NCBI GenBank assembly: GCA_022316685.1
Contig: JAKJHU010000014.1
Location: 4,087,001 to 4,151,000 of the forward strand
Direction: 5' to 3'
Source of the DNA: Progne subis subis
Taxonomy: Eukaryota; Chordata; Aves; Passeriformes; Hirundinidae
DNA: 64,000 nt
Below are positions 38,536 through 53,337 of this stretch, in pieces. Position numbers and translations under genes: made by a program. The notes under the pieces are model-generated. The model ran no database searches, was not told where the DNA came from, and saw nothing but the letters and a program-made list of their open reading frames with translations. Numbering within the stretch: position 1 is the first letter of the stretch; every line of letters begins with the position of its first letter.

Positions 38536-40122
38536 TTCAATCACAGCTAAAGGGTTCACTATAAACACAAATGTATGCCATTGCACTCCTTTTCTTTCCT
38601 CTGCTGCCAATACATCTGTTTCTTAGTAAAAATAACATCAGTATGCAAATATAAAAACTCTCAGACCTGTAATATAACCAGTTGTTAAAATTCATACAGA
38701 CATTTTTGGTCTAGAAAAAAAAAATACAATACAGAAAAGAGACAGAATTGAAAAAAGAAATTAAAAGTCTTAACACACAGACATAGCAGCCATGGCATGA
38801 AAAATTCATTTCCATTAATGAGACGTGGTAGTCCCCAGGCCAGCGCCCTTTGTATGTGAACCATGTTAATCAGATTGTATGAGCATTTGCTGGAAACTCC
38901 TGGGACAGCAAGCAACTATAACTATAGAGCAAGCACAGCAGATTAGCAGCTTGCTAAAAACTGCTTGACTTGTAACCCTTGAAGCACAGGAATGATGCAG
39001 GTTTGCCAAATTAGTGATAAATTAAGCATTTTATTTATAGGTCCCACATTTGTTGCACCCTTTTACGCAATTTCCACACCACCAAAATGTGGACCAAACT
39101 TCATTCTTAGGGGCACCTCTACGTAAGAAAGCACAGAACAGACACACAAACAAGGTCTGTGTCAGCCCAGACTTGGTCACACATGCTTCTGACACAATGC
39201 CTTGCTATTGCTATCCTACATCTCCAAGAAACCCTTCAGTAACTGCAGCTGGGTTGGAGCAGGATGGAAACACAAGAATTCCCACCAGGACTCACTGCAG
39301 GAGCTCTGTAGGTTTGGATTTATACCAAGGCTGAGCAGGACAGCAGGACCTGGTCTTGACCAGGCAGACTTCTCCTTTTGAAGAGGTTTTATTCTATAAA
39401 CCCTTCAGCCTGAAGCAGGAAAACCATCTGGATTTAGGCTTTCCTTCCTTCACCTGGCAGTTAATACATTTAATTGCTTCCTAGCTTGGGCTTCATCTGC
39501 TGCATCTTTCCAGTGACACAAACAAATGGAAACCAGCGCTACTTCCGACAATTTCATTTTAAAAACATTTGCTTGGAGAGTTTCATGGCAATTTCAAAGT
39601 TATAAAGCCTTGTATTGATTTTATTCCCAGCCTAATTTTAATCTCAGTCACCAGCTCTAACTGTGCAGAGCCAGGAGTTGGTAAGAAACCAATGTTCTCA
39701 AAAAGTCACCCTCCAATTGAAGGGAATCAATAAGCTAATTTCCAAAGAACATAACGTAGCAATATTCATGAAAATATTATCCATAATTGACTCTGAAAAG
39801 GACTCCCAAGAAACATGTTACTAGTGACTCTAAATAATACAAACTAAATTCTGCAAAACACTATAGGAGTATTTTCAACATTACACTGATAATTTTGATC
39901 AAAATATGAATTATAGTCCAATTGCTGGCCTGTTTTCCTACCTACAATATTTAGGTGTCTCCTTGAAGGAAGAAGAGAAGACTTCATAAACCAATGTATA
40001 ACCATCATTCATATGCAGCTTCTGTCTCTCTTGCAAGCCCCTGGGAAATTGTCTAGAACACTATAGTGACTCTCAGAATAGCCCTGGTCTTTCCTGCCTT
40101 TCTTCCCTTTTGAAATACAAAT

Positions 40123-40158
40123 TTAAAAAAAATATATATATGTATATAAATAAAAATA
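40123..40158. repeat. AT-rich microsatellite-like stretch
   Basis: An A8 run, alternating TA units and TAAA units follow each other in 36 bp. Confidence 0.8.
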
Positions 40159-43100
40159 GGGATACAGATCCTAAACTCCATAAGGATCTGTATTTTCTTT
40201 GACTTCAAGAAATGAAAATGTAATTTTTCACTTTCCCCAGAAATGTCATTCAAAACTGAACATGCTCTGCTTTACCTTACATGTTAATTATTTCTCTTAG
40301 AAATAAGTATTTCCTCACTAAAAATGTGCATTTTTATTAAATTTAGGGTTTTAGTGGGAATATTTCCCTCACAAAACAACTTAAGCAACTTTATTTATAC
40401 ACGACCTAATTCCAAGCTCAGGAAAATAAAAAAAATAAGAGAAGTCAGAAGATGCCCATGAGGAAGAGGATCAGGACATGCAAATCAAAAAAGCAGCAGC
40501 ACTTCCTTTATTTCAACTACTTTTTTACAGGGAAATGTTCTGCATTGAGCTTCATAGTAGAATGTTTTTCATCATTTACAGCAAGGAAAGAGGCAAATCA
40601 GTCTCTAGTGAAAAGTCACCCAAGCTCATGAAAAATTTAGAATGACTAAATTTGTAATTAAAATGAATCAAGAATCAACATTAGAAAACAGTTTGTACAT
40701 TAGCAAAAAATCAAGACTGAAAATCTGAATGATCTCCTTTTCACTTTTTTTTGGCAGCAAACACAGAGAATTCCCTGTATTTTAGATATAGGACATACCT
40801 GTGATTTCTTTATGTATTAAGGGTATTTAGAAACACAGTGAACTATATTAAGTATGTCTCATAGCTTTTATAATTTATTTATGAACAGGGGCATTATTAA
40901 AAATAAATGATCTTCAATAGCATTTAAAAGTAAAGCTGCTTTGAGACCAAATGTTAGGCAAATGACATGAAAATGTAAAACTCGGGAAGTCACAAAATGC
41001 TGCTCTATCACAAAATATTTATACTACCAAAATACAGCCTGAAACGACCACGGTTGTTATAACACAATCAAAATCATAACAACTGCGTAATGTGCCACTG
41101 GCTATCAGGATGTCAAAAATTACTCATTTTTTCAATTCTTTTTTAAAACGGATCGAGTTGTGACTCTGCTTCACCCAGATACAAAGGCTGTAGCTGCCCT
41201 ACAAAGGGCTTGGTCTGAACACGACCAAAAGTAGTGAGTTCCATTACCCATTTTCGGACTTTTTTACAACATTCCCAAATATAGCCATTGCAGGCTCATG
41301 CCCAACGCCCACCACACTGAATGTAAGGACAGCAACCCACCAGTGACCGTTGTGCCACATCTGTGTGTAAATAAAACATAAATGCCTCCATAAATCTCTT
41401 TTGGACCTATAATCCATTTCTATTTTCCCTTACATTTAGATCCCGGAAATAATCAAGCCTTCAGTTAAATCAATTAAATATTGTGTGCTGTTTCAAAACT
41501 ATACTGGAATTTTACCTTCCTCTGCTAAACTTAGTCCAAAATAATTGCGGAGAATACAATTATCTACCACAGTCACCATCTGGGACATGAAAGCAATCAT
41601 TTTAATTATTGCCATTGTAACTTGGGACCCACAAAGACCATTTTCTGGGCTACATATGGAGTTTATTTTTATAGATTAATGTCAAAACAAGTGGATGTAA
41701 CATATAAAAAGGCAGTTGGCTAAATGCCCATAAACTTTCCTACCTAGTGCAGACTACTATAAAGAACTGGAGAACTGAATTTTATATCAAAGCTGGTTGT
41801 TAAGCTGCTGGGTGATTTCAAAAACAAAATCAGCACTGTTCTAAAGCACTTTTATGTATCATTGAAGTAGCTACCATTGAAGTAAAGAGATGACTTTCTC
41901 ATTAGAGATACAGATTATCAAAAACTAGTAATTTTACTGACTGTATTGGGAATTTTGTTTATGGGAAAAGGAGAACACTTTACTCTGGGCACTTTTATTT
42001 GAGTAGACACCTATGAGGATGCACCTCTAAGCACAAGCCATCAAAGTTAAAATGGATTTATCCAGCAGAGCAATCTCGCAGAAAAGAGCAAAGGAGGACT
42101 GCAATCTAATTAAATTAATGAGAACCAGAAAAATAAACATATAAGGAATGAAATGTAGAGAGGGTATTAACTTAAGAGTTTTTGAATATAGCACTGAAAA
42201 AAGCTACTTAAATGCCTCTGACAATAGTCTGAATCTGGTTTAGCAAGGTCAAAAATGACTGCAAAATGAGTAAGAAATCAGAAAACTTACATAGCATGGT
42301 AGTAAGCAAAATCTTCTTAGAGCCATATCACAATTTAGGCTTCCCACTGCTGAATGAAACTTGAATGGACTCCCATTTAATGAGCCCAAAAGACCTGAGT
42401 CATGAAGGGGAAGTCTTAAGATTATTAATGAATGCAACAGTCAATGGAATTCCCAGGCTACCAGTGTTTGAGAGGATCATCACTTCTTCATCCTGACAAA
42501 ATGAACTCCTCCTGTGGGCTGCAGAGGCTGCTTAACTCTCACCAGTATTAAAAGAAATCAGTTTGGCCAGTTCCCCAAACTCTGAATCCAGCACAACTGA
42601 GTCAGCAGTAGCTTTCTATCCCACAGCACACCTTGAATTATGAGCTAAAAATGATGATTGTTTTCTGCTTTGCTTCGTTGTTTGTTTAAACGTGTAAGAT
42701 GGCCATCATCAAGATGTCTCACTATTTACTTCCACTATTTCAATAAATGATAAAGATGAATTCTGCACTGAGATGAGCTCAAAGCCAGTTTGTTGGCCAG
42801 TTCTGCATTTTGTAAGCCAAGAGCAGCACAGCCCATCCAATCAGCAGGGCTTCCCAGTAGAGCTGGATGGTAGAGGAGCAACACTCCAACAAACTATAAC
42901 TCACCCACCATCACACCTGGATCCAATGGACATTTCCAAAGATGTCCATGACCACTACAAACACACTCAACTTACTGAGGCTGGGGAGAAAGCTCTTCTA
43001 CTACCTGATTAGAGCCAGATCTTATTATCCTGCTTCCATGCATATTTCACATCTGCAGATTTCTTCTCTAAATTGAAACGACACCTTGCTTTTTGCTGGA

Positions 43101-44202
43101 CAACACGCTCCAACCTTAACCCCCTGAGCATTCTAATTGCTTTCAAAAAAATACCAGTATGGGTTGAAAACAAACAGATACCTGAAGTTTTTAAGCATTG
43201 AGATTTTTTGACAGGCCTACTATGAGCATCGAGACCTAGTTCTTTTTTAAGATTTACCTGCAGCATACTGCAGAGGATCGAGTTAAATCTTTTAAAAGAT
43301 AATTATACAAGTATTGTGCTAAATGAAAAACAATCATACATAACCTTATCAGGAATATTCTAACAGTAACGTTTATCCACAGCAATGATCTGGAGTAAGT
43401 CTTCATCCCATAAGGAATATTTTACTATTGAAAGTAAAAACATCTTTGCCATGTTTTGAAACAAAATAATTAGATTTAGAGAAAATATGCTTAATTACAC
43501 ACAGAACAATCAAGAGTGACTGCTTGGAGGGTGCAAGTCCCTCAGTCCATCTGCTGAGTACGTTCACTGCTTTTTTGGCACCTTCCTTGAAGTCATGAAG
43601 TGAACGCACAAACACACAGAGGTTAGAAACGTTTCAAAATCATGTAAGCAGATGGTGATACAGCAGGTAATAATTTAATTACACAACTCCTAGAACATGT
43701 TTCCAAAAAACAAAAAAAAATAAAATACCCAAAAAACAGACAGAGGAAAGGAATTAACAATGTCCAGCCTGATCTTTTAATTGCAGTATAACAGCTTTTG
43801 TTGGCACTGATTTTTCCACCCATCTATCCTGCAGCTGGAAAGAGCAATAAACAAGAGGTTGTACACCATGTTTTTCTCCTAAGACAACATTTAAGATAGA
43901 AAAAATAAAAAATTAGCATGATAAAGTGTAAGTTGTCCTTGTAGACAAGAAAATAACAGCAACACCGAAAAATAAAACTTATCTTTAGTTTTGCAGGTAC
44001 AAAGAGGTCAGAAAGATACACACACATCTGTTCTTGCTTCTGTGCAGAACTCTGATACTTCTGAAGTGTGAAAGCAAAGAAGAAATGCTGGTCTTATTAA
44101 TTTTTCATTTTATACAGAAGCACAGAATCCCATGGACATGGAGCAGTGCGATATAGACAAGGTATCAGAGTTGAACTGAGCAATTAAATGAAAATGAGAG
44201 GG

Positions 44203-44310
44203 AAAAAAAAAAAAAAAAACAAACCACAAATAAAAACAAACAATCCCCCAGCCCAATATTGTGTTGTCTACTTAACACCTATTCAGGCTGAAAGAGAAAA
44301 AAAAAAAAAA
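44203..44310. repeat. Two poly-A tracts, 17 nt and 14 nt
   Basis: Runs at 44203-44219 and 44297-44310 are separated by about 77 nt of mixed sequence that itself starts A/C-rich. Confidence 0.9.
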
Positions 44311-45949
44311 GCTCTCCTGAATGCTCTTATGGCAACTTCAGTGTTTTAGACAAGGAATTGCTGCCTACAAAGAGGCTGAGGATGACAAGACAAACACTGA
44401 GGGACACAAGGTTCGACTGGCGTGTTAAGTCAGGGCTGCTGAGTCATCCTAACCTAAGGAATGTGAAATTACATCAGAGATGCATCACCCTTTGCATTAT
44501 TTAAGGCATAAATTAAGCCATAAAAGTGTAAGGAAGCAAATGCAAATGAATTGGAATAATCAGCAAACTGTCACTGAGACTCAGCACGTTCCAGCCCCTG
44601 CTGGCATTATGGGATGATTCTAGTGAGACACTAAGATACGGGCAGAAAAAAAGGAGGGTTGGGAGTAGGGTAGAATTAATGGTTGTGAAATTACCCCAAA
44701 ATAATCCAAGTTTATACACAATACTTTAATTTTGTCATAGAACAGTATGTTCTGTCCTTATGGAAAGGTCAAATGGCTTTAAGAGCCCAATATCTGAGTC
44801 ACAAAGTGTATGTGTGTATAGACATGTATAAAAGAAACATCATAAAAATCATTAGTTGAATTTTTGGGTTATTTTCATTCTGACTACAAATGCCATAATT
44901 GGAAGTAAAAAACATAGGCTTATGATTTAGGCAGCTCATAATGCAAACTTTCATTGTATTATTTTTTTATTAGTCCCATTTCTCAGCAAACTCCGTACGG
45001 AAATGGAAGTTAGGGGCTGGATTTTATGATATTATAAAATAACATATGAAGTATTACTTAGCATTAAATATTGTAAACAAGTCAGATAAGGTCTCTCCAA
45101 ATTGTACATCCAGTCAGTTCCAGCTTGGGATCAACTTCTCTTTTAGAATGCACAGCAAATGAAAAACCAACACCGCTTCCTGGAGTGTCACCTTGTCTAT
45201 GTTACACACTTATTTTTTCCTGAGTAGGTAAATGGTGTAAAAGAAGAGAGGTGAAGCACTCACAACTGCTTCCTATGATTTTATTTTTTGATTCTCACAA
45301 TTTATTCCTCTATAAGTAACAAAACAGAACAGGACTATCACAAAAGGTCACTTGGATGTAGAAACATCAAAATCCCCAGCATCATTCCAGCTAGGTTTAT
45401 GATGTATAGCTTGAAATGCTAAATAAACTCAGAAAAATATATTAAAATAAACCTCATAATGAAAACAATAATAAATACCATATAATTGTGTTGTGCTTCT
45501 CACTTGAAAAGAAGTTCAAATCAAATTTTAATAAACATGACTTATGAGTTCATAGTCTAATAGTGCATTTACCACAAAAGACAATTACTTTTTTTTTTAA
45601 TTGAATGCTATTTAATGAAGCTTTAACTTACTTTTCAGACTACCTACACAAGAGCATTTTGGAAAAAGAGTCTGAATGCAGAGTCTAACTAAAATCCTTT
45701 GCATGTCCTATGCAGTTGTTGTTTGGGGGTTTTGGTTGCTTTTGGGGTTTTTTAGGAATGGCTGATGGCTTGTACACAAATTATCCACTTTATTAAGCAT
45801 ACACAAATATACATGCACACAACTATGTATGTTGCCTGCATTTTCTATAGCTATATACAGAATAAGTTGGAAGTTATTGTCTGGAGTAGTTTTTTAAAAA
45901 ACTATACAACCACCAAACTATGTTTGTGGCAACAAACACCTTCTTAGGA

Positions 45950-45988
45950 AAAAAAGAAAAAAAAAAAAAAAAAAAAGAAGAAGAAAAG

Positions 45989-46024
<36 letters not shown>

Positions 46025-46085
46025 GTAAGAACCACCCTAACTCTTAAAATGACTCCAAACAGGCCTAAAGGTGCTGTAGGTGGAC

Positions 46086-46120
<35 letters not shown>

Positions 46121-46256
46121 AAAAAAAAACAAACCCTCCCAAACAACAACCCCTACGAAAACCACAGGCACACACACACAAAAAAAAAAAAAAAAAACAA
46201 CAAACACCCAAAAAACCCCAAACAAAAAAACCCACACAAACAAAAAAACCCTACAA
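45950..46256. repeat. Large A-rich low-complexity block with internal unique island
   Basis: Two long A tracts (45989-46020, about 32 A; 46087-46119, about 33 A) bracket a 66-nt island of ordinary sequence at 46021-46086. The right side continues as AC-rich and A-rich DNA to about 46256, including a short (CA)n run near 46170. Any reading frame through this block is Lys/Asn/Thr or Phe low complexity and not coding. Confidence 0.9.
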
Positions 46257-46624
46257 TCTGAAGTGTAAGAGATGTCCATGTTTATCTGAATATAAAGACA
46301 GAAATGGCAGATGCAGGTACCCAGTGGGACATGGCCATCCCTACAGGAGCAGCTCAGCGGCTGCCTCAAGGCACCCTTGCCCAATACTGAGCATCAAATT
46401 GAGTGAATTTGCCTCAGAAAAGGAGCAGAAAGGAAACAGAGCCAGCTGATCTGTTTTGTCCACCACCAATTGCAATGGGTGCAGTGCAAATGAAAGTGCC
46501 CTTGAGTTTTCTGATGAACATTTATCATCCAAAAGTTACGTCATGGCAGTGAATAGTGGTGGGCAGCCATGAGAAAGCTCAGATGGAAGAAGAAAAGACA
46601 AAAGTACTGAACGAGCTGCTTAAT

Positions 46625-46649
46625 AAAAAAAAAAAAAAAAAAAAAAAAA
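46625..46649. repeat. Poly-A tract, about 25 nt
   Basis: A homopolymer about 370 bp beyond the 46-kb A-rich block, followed by a GTTGTTTTTAAAA stretch. Confidence 0.95.
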
Positions 46650-49199
46650 GTTGTTTTTAAAAGCTCCCTTGAATGCTAAAGACCTTACAAAGAACAACAT
46701 GCCTGATAACTCACACAGACAAGGCAGGCCAGCGAAGAGCCAGGCTCAGCACCAAACAACACCAGCAACCACCATCCCCAACTCTAACTGGCATTTAAAC
46801 CATGCCAAGTTGATTGATGCGTCCCTTCTGATTTACTATATACATTTTTTTTTTGGCTCAGAAGAGAAGTTAAACAGGCAGAAGAGAATAACGCGTAAGC
46901 CAAGGAGATTAGTTTTACAACCGATATGTTGAAGTGAATAATTTGTACTTTCATTAACAGAAGTGGGCCATACGCCGGAAAAGTCATTGGATTCGCTTCA
47001 CTGGTGAACTGGAGCAACAATATCTGATTAGAAAGCCTCAGCAGTTCAAAAGTCTTTAAAGACAGGTCCAGTAGTTTTACAATTAATTTTTAATGATATT
47101 GTTCCATCTGGGAGATTTACTTCAAGTGCCAAATGGGTTCCCTGAGCTGAAGTATTAGCTTTAACAAACCTGACACATCTACAATCTGTCTAGAATCTGT
47201 TTAAAATACCATTAAGAAATTTATGGGAAGATGCTCCCCCTGTTCATGCTTTCTTCTTCTCCAGCAGTTCTCAAGGTCTTATAATACATCCACAATAGGA
47301 AACATCAACAGCAATAAGTTGGGTTTTTTGGTTTGGCTGGGTTTTTTTTTGACCATTTGGAAGGCCTGAAGATTTTCTAATAGTAATAGTCATATAAAAA
47401 TGTTATGAAAAATTGGGTTTTCTTCCTAGTGGATTATATGATGACCCTTCCTTTTGGGAAAAACAAAAAAACACAAGGTTTTTTATTCTAGAAATAGAAA
47501 TATACCATTTTCTTAAACCATACCAAAAGTAATCTCCATAAAACTTTTTTGTAACTTTTCACAATTTAAAAACTGAACAGGGCTTAGAAACGAAATTCTT
47601 TTCTCTTGGAATTCTTGCTAAATATTACCATTAACAGTGGGGTTTTTTTTCATTCCAAGTAACACAAGGCTCAAGCAGCTGCTGTTAAAACAGAGAATCC
47701 AACTTTCAAAATTTAAGCACAAACAAAATAAAGCAGGATTTCCTTCTTTTTCTCAGAAATATTAATATATGTTACATTTGTTATATCAGCATAGATTTTT
47801 ATTCAGTAATCCAACTACAGCAAAAACGCTGAGATTTTATATGGAAATTCGGGTATAGTTCAGAATGGTATTTAAGTGTATACTTTCACATGCTTTTAAG
47901 TATTTTAAACTTCTGACTTCTGTACAATTAGAACAAACAAATTGCTGTAACATTGCTACATTAATATGGTTTTTTGAAAAGGCAGCCTCTATTCTAAAAA
48001 TGTTTTTGTCTCCAGGGAAAAAAAAATCAACCTTTCTTCAATAAAATAATACCCACATGAAACTACTGAGCTGTATTCTGCTACTGTATTTCTACTCATA
48101 TCACAATAGTGAGGTTTAAAAATAATCAAGCAGACCTCCAGTTCCTATTCTGAGTAGCAGGATCCTTTTCTATGACCACAGGCTTCATGACATGAAAGCA
48201 CAGAGGAGCAATTGCTGGAAACCAGCATTGTAGGATAGAAAGCTTTCACTCACATCTTTTGGTAGTTAAAAAACCAAAACAAACAAATGAACAAAAATAA
48301 TCACCAAACTTCATTTCTAAAACTGGGACATTCATGGAAGCAGGGAATTCTGTTTCCTTGACCCAGAGTGTCTTGGCTGACTTATATTTCATGGAGCAGC
48401 TCCGAGAGAGTTGGGAAAGAGACCAAGCTGAACCCCTGTTTCAACAAGAGCTTAGTAAGGACAATCAGATTAAGAAGGAAAATTTTACGGAATCTCCTCC
48501 AAAAATATATTGAGAACTTAATGCAAAAAATCACTAGCAGGTAGCATTGCTAATAGTCAAATCAAATTGTTATTATCTAACATAGTCTCATATTTTCCCT
48601 TTTAAATAATAATTGCTCCAGCACTGTGACTTTCTGTTTCTGCAAGACAACCCAGCACCAAGCTCACAGGGCATTTTTTTAATCCACTTTTTTTCCCCCA
48701 GAGAAACCGTTGGGAAGCAGCTGATCCCTACTCTCGTTTCCATTTCTTTCTTTTATAAAATATGTAAATGCTTACCAAACTTACATTTTGGAACAGCTGT
48801 ACATTTTACAGTCAGCAAACAGAAGTTTCTCATGGATAAAATGGCACCTATGCCATTCATGGGGGAAAAAAAAAATCTAATATACATGAAAGGAAAGAAC
48901 ATGAATAACTGAATTTTGTGTTATTTCTACTTCAATGAAAAACATTAAGAATTAAAAGCAGAGATTCACGGTACCAGAGAAAGAATAAAAAACTAAAAGA
49001 TGATTCTAAAGGTCACATTATTTTAACAAAGTGCCACTTTCTGACAGTGTGACACTGATATGGAAATAATATACTCCATTTACCAGCAACTGCTTTATTA
49101 GATTTGTGCCCTCCAAACTCTAAACAAAGAAATTAGTGATTTTCCTCAAAGGTCACCCTGTGAGTGTGGTATTTCACCACTTCTGAGGTGAGCAGCTCC

Positions 49200-49702
49200 A
49201 GTGCTCAAATCCTGTGTTCAGTTTTGGGCCATTTACTCCAAGAAAGATATTGAGAGGCTGGAGCATGTGCAGGGAAGGGAACAGAGCTGGGGAAGGGCCT
49301 GGAGCACCAGGAGGGGCTGAGGGAGCTGGGAAAGAGGCTCAGCCTGGAGAAAAGCAGGCTCAGGAGAGACCTCCTCACTCTCTGCAGAAAGCAGATTACA
49401 GCCAGATGGGGGACAGTCTCTCCTCCCAAGTCACAAACAACAGGACAAGAGGAAATGGCCTCAAGTCGTGCCAGAGGGATCAGATGGGATACAGGGAAAA
49501 ATTTCTGCATGCAAAGGGCTGTTCAGCACTGGAACAGGCTGCCCAGGGAAGTGCTGCAGCATCACCCTTGGAGGGATTTAAAAGAAACGTAGCTGTGGCA
49601 CTTAGGGACATGGATTCGTGGTGGCCTTGGCAGTGCTGGGTTAACGGCTGGACTTGATAATCATACTAAAAATGACTTTTCCAGCCTAAACAATTCTATC
49701 AA
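49200..49702 (+). repeat. CR1 LINE 3'-end fragment, longest in the window
   Basis: Sense-orientation CR1: TCCTGTGTTCAGTTTTGGGC, GGAGCACCAGGAGGGGCTGA, GGAACAGGCTGCCCAGGGAA, GCTGTGGCACTTAGGGACAT, CTTGGCAGTGCTGGGTTAAC and a terminal CCAGCCTAAACAATTCTATC follow in consensus order over about 500 bp. It is the only clear copy on the + strand, antisense to NAALADL2. A 147-codon open frame across it (49214-49657) lies in the CR1 3' tail and does not encode reverse transcriptase. Confidence 0.9.
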
Positions 49703-49985
49703 AAAGGCAGCATTTGCCAATAGGTATCTTGGAAACTTCTGATCTGGGCCCTGAAGCAAGTCTTAAAAATGTCACCAAAACTGAAAGAACCTCTCCCCAG
49801 ATGCACTTTTCTGTGCCACGGGACAAATTCTGTCTCTCTCGCAAGGCAGCAGGCTACAGCATTCAAGTCACAGATCCAGAAATTTTTATTCTCTCCAGAA
49901 CACAGCTATTTGAAGAAACGTTATCTCCTTTGAGCAGGCAGAAAAAGCAACAGCCTCCATTTTCCATGTGCTACTTGCGTGCATT

Positions 49986-50009
49986 AAAAAAAAAAAAAAA
50001 AAAAAAAAA
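49986..50009. repeat. Poly-A tract, about 24 nt
   Basis: A homopolymer about 280 bp after the + strand CR1 fragment. CR1 elements do not end in poly-A, so it is not that element's tail. Confidence 0.95.
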
Positions 50010-53000
50010 TACAGATAGAGAGGCAGAAATTAAACAGCAGCTCCATCCCTGCTGAATGTGAAATCCTGCACATCAGCCTAAAGATAGACTTGTTACATAA
50101 GATACACCCAGTGCTGGTTCATGGGAGCTGCTCCATAACAACAGACCATGACAGCCCATTACTTAATGTGCCACTGAGCTGATGCGACTCAGATAATAAC
50201 ACGCAGGGAAATTTAACGCTTCCCAGCACACGCTCTTCTTTCTACAAGAGCCCCTTTCCAAACCCTCACGGCAGAGCTGGCCCACCAGCAAGAAGTGGAC
50301 CTATATTTAAAGGTTATTCAAAGGGCAAGAATCAAGAAAATAGCAAAGATCGGCTCTGCAAAGCTCAGTAATAAAACCAAAAAAATATACAATAATGTGC
50401 TGACATTTCTATACTAGATGTGAAATTAAAACAGAGATGAAAAGATGAATAGAAAAGAATTCAGTGAACCTAATGCATGTTTTGTGAGTAAGATATGTCT
50501 CCAGAAGTCGTTCAACATTCTGACCTTATCAAGCTTTTCAGCTTATCCAGGCCTGTTAGAGCTGTTTAAAACCTAAAGAACCAACTCACTGGAGAACTGC
50601 GAAAGCAAAGCATCTCACGGAAACTTGCTTACCAGTTCGCCGGGAAATATTATTGCTGTGAAAAGTGTAATAAAATGACATTCCTTTGAATATCTCCCCT
50701 CTCTAAATTTTTGAGGATTTGTGCTTTAATGAAGCTCTCTAGGAGAAAGAATCTCAGCAGTTATTCAAATATATTATTTCAGTGAAATGATTTAAATTCA
50801 TGTGTATACAAAACCCTAACACTGCCATAACGTGTTCATGTAGCACAAACCATGATCTTCTTACCGTTCTGCTGCTCAGACTTACACCAAGATTTTACTG
50901 GGCTTTATTGATCCTGGCACTTGCACACTATGAAAATTTGTGGAGGGGGAGGTTATAGATAAATCTGTCAAGGCAGGATTCCCATGGCAAGACCTTGTAA
51001 ACAGAAAAAAAGAGTTACGCCAAATGTTGAATGGAAGAGCCCTAGAACTGATGGAGAAGATCACCTCCCTCCCTCGACCTAAGCACGAGTCCATTATCTC
51101 AGCAATTTAACAGAGCCTCCATTCTCAAGACAATCCAAATCCACCTCTTAGAATAATGACAATATTGCAATGTGTCTTCCTCCTGACTTGCATTCCTTCA
51201 CACTCACTCCCATTCCCTTGTTTTGAGAAATTTGTTAAGAGCACATGAAAATTTGTGGAGAAAAACGGAAAAAAGGCAGAAATAATTATTTCTTTCATCC
51301 TTAGTAGCATGCTCTGCCTTGGAGGGATGAGCTGCTGTTTCAGGGGCTGCACACATATTTTGCATCCAGTTGCCACTGTATAAACATGCAAACTGAAGCA
51401 TCCAAATGTTACTTGAAGGTATCAACAAATACTGAGCTCTACACCTCTTTTTTAGCTATACACTTTCAAGAACCTAAAACTAAAGGCCTTTTTAATGGAT
51501 TCTTATCTCATAAGCTTCAGCTTCAGTCTTTTTCTTTTTCAAAAGCAAGCTGGCAACACTTACCTATCATTAAAATGAGAAGAACACATTGATTAGCAGT
51601 TGTAAAGTAGATTAATTTGAGATAATCAAATTGAACAGAGTAGGTAAAACCAAAAAGTATCAAGACTTCATTGGTGTGATACTGATCATATAAATATATT
51701 CTCCTTTAATAGGTAGTACTGTACTAATAATGTTTTTCACCAAGTCAAAAGGGTATTATTTTTCCTGAAAAACTTTTATACCTTATTACTGCAATCACTT
51801 TTTTAATTTCATGCTTCCCTAACTTTATTACTGTTAATTTTACTCACTTAATTCTATCTATTTTCTACCATTCACTAGGAAAATTGACAGAACTTCATAG
51901 GTTTCTGATAAATAAAAGTTAAATGGCTTTGTGAAAAAGGATATTTATGTGTGCAGTATGCTTCTAACCACCACTGGAAGCCTTCTGACATCCTACAATA
52001 TTTATCTCCACAATTCCTGCAGCCTCAGAGCAGAGGCCAAGGCAGAAGGAAAGCAGCAGTGCCTAGCTGTGACCCAAGGAACAGCCCCACCCACTCCAAT
52101 AAGGTTTTGGATCACATCTCTTGCAGAAGTCTTCTGTCACTGCTGACTGAAATCCAAGCAAGAATTCGTAAAATGTAAGCCACAGTTGATCAGCATCCTG
52201 CACTTCATCATCTTTACTGAGAAAATGATTCTTCCCCTCCAATAACAGGATTTTTTTTTAAGGGAGAAAAGAATCACCTAGGAATTGTTCAAATACTCCT
52301 GTGATTTTTCTGTCAGGTTATGACTAAGCAACAAATGTGGGACTTGTCGTTTAGAACAAAAAGAAAAGGTCCATGTCAGCCAAACTCCTACATGAAAGTC
52401 AAAGATGAATGTATTTATGTAGAATTCTCAATACCTTTTTCCTTTACTGTTCCCTTAATATTTGCAAAGTGAGGTTACAGAAGAGCTGTAAATCAGTGCT
52501 CTTTCAATAGCCTAATGCAGACAGCTTTCTCATATGTTTTATGCCTAATGGTGGGCTATACAATGAAAGCCTAACGTCTGTAACTGAGAAGATATTTATA
52601 TTCATAATGTAAAGAACTGGAGAATGAGTCTTTAGAATATTGTAGCTTTCAGTCATGTTGGCTTTAACTCCTGAACTAATGCTGCATTATTAGAAGAAAA
52701 CTGCTGTATTTCCCTCTTTCATCCTGTATTAGCATGACAGTGGAAAAAATACACTAAGGGACCGGGAAGATGTTATTGCACTGTGAGTCCTTATGGGTGG
52801 ATTGTGGTGCATAAATGAATCTTTTCAGTATCTGCAACTTTCTCTGATGGCATTTTCCAAGCTTCTCTACTCAAAGCACCCCTCTAAAACAGCCAAACTC
52901 ACTGTTCAATACTATCTGGCATTGTTTCACAGTTCTAACTATAAATTATACTTTCCACAAGCAAGACAGATTAGAAGTATTTCAAGCTAAATGGGTGTAA

Positions 53001-53319
53001 TGAGATACCTTTCCAGTTCCATTTGTTTTTACACGATGAAATGAAAAGCTAAATACTATAACCATAGCTCTCTGATATTGCACATTCCAGGTTATGCTCA
53101 TTTGTTGTTTACTTCAGAAATAAACACACACAAAAGAGGACAACCGTTTAAAGAAAAAAACAGAAAAACACCCTGAAGGAGACTACCTTAAGGTTTTTTC
53201 TCCTGTGAAACAGGCAATTCCCTAGAAACAAGATGACTTTGTGAAGCTTTTGTTGCGGCTAAAAATGCCCTTTTGTGGGAGCACCCTGGCTCAACCATGC
53301 CATCCACTGGAGCTGATTA

Positions 53320-53337
53320 TTTAGATTTAGATTTAGT
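53320..53337. repeat. Short hexamer repeat (ATTTAG)
   Basis: About three consecutive copies of ATTTAG are present. This is a minor slippage-type repeat with no other signal nearby. Confidence 0.7.

Noticed and set aside
45874..46384. Several overlapping frames rich in Phe or in Lys/Asn/Thr
   Set aside because: They are products of the A-rich block and have no coding character.
49214..49657. 147-codon + strand frame at 49.2-49.7 kb
   Set aside because: It lies inside the CR1 3' fragment and has no reverse transcriptase or other domain.
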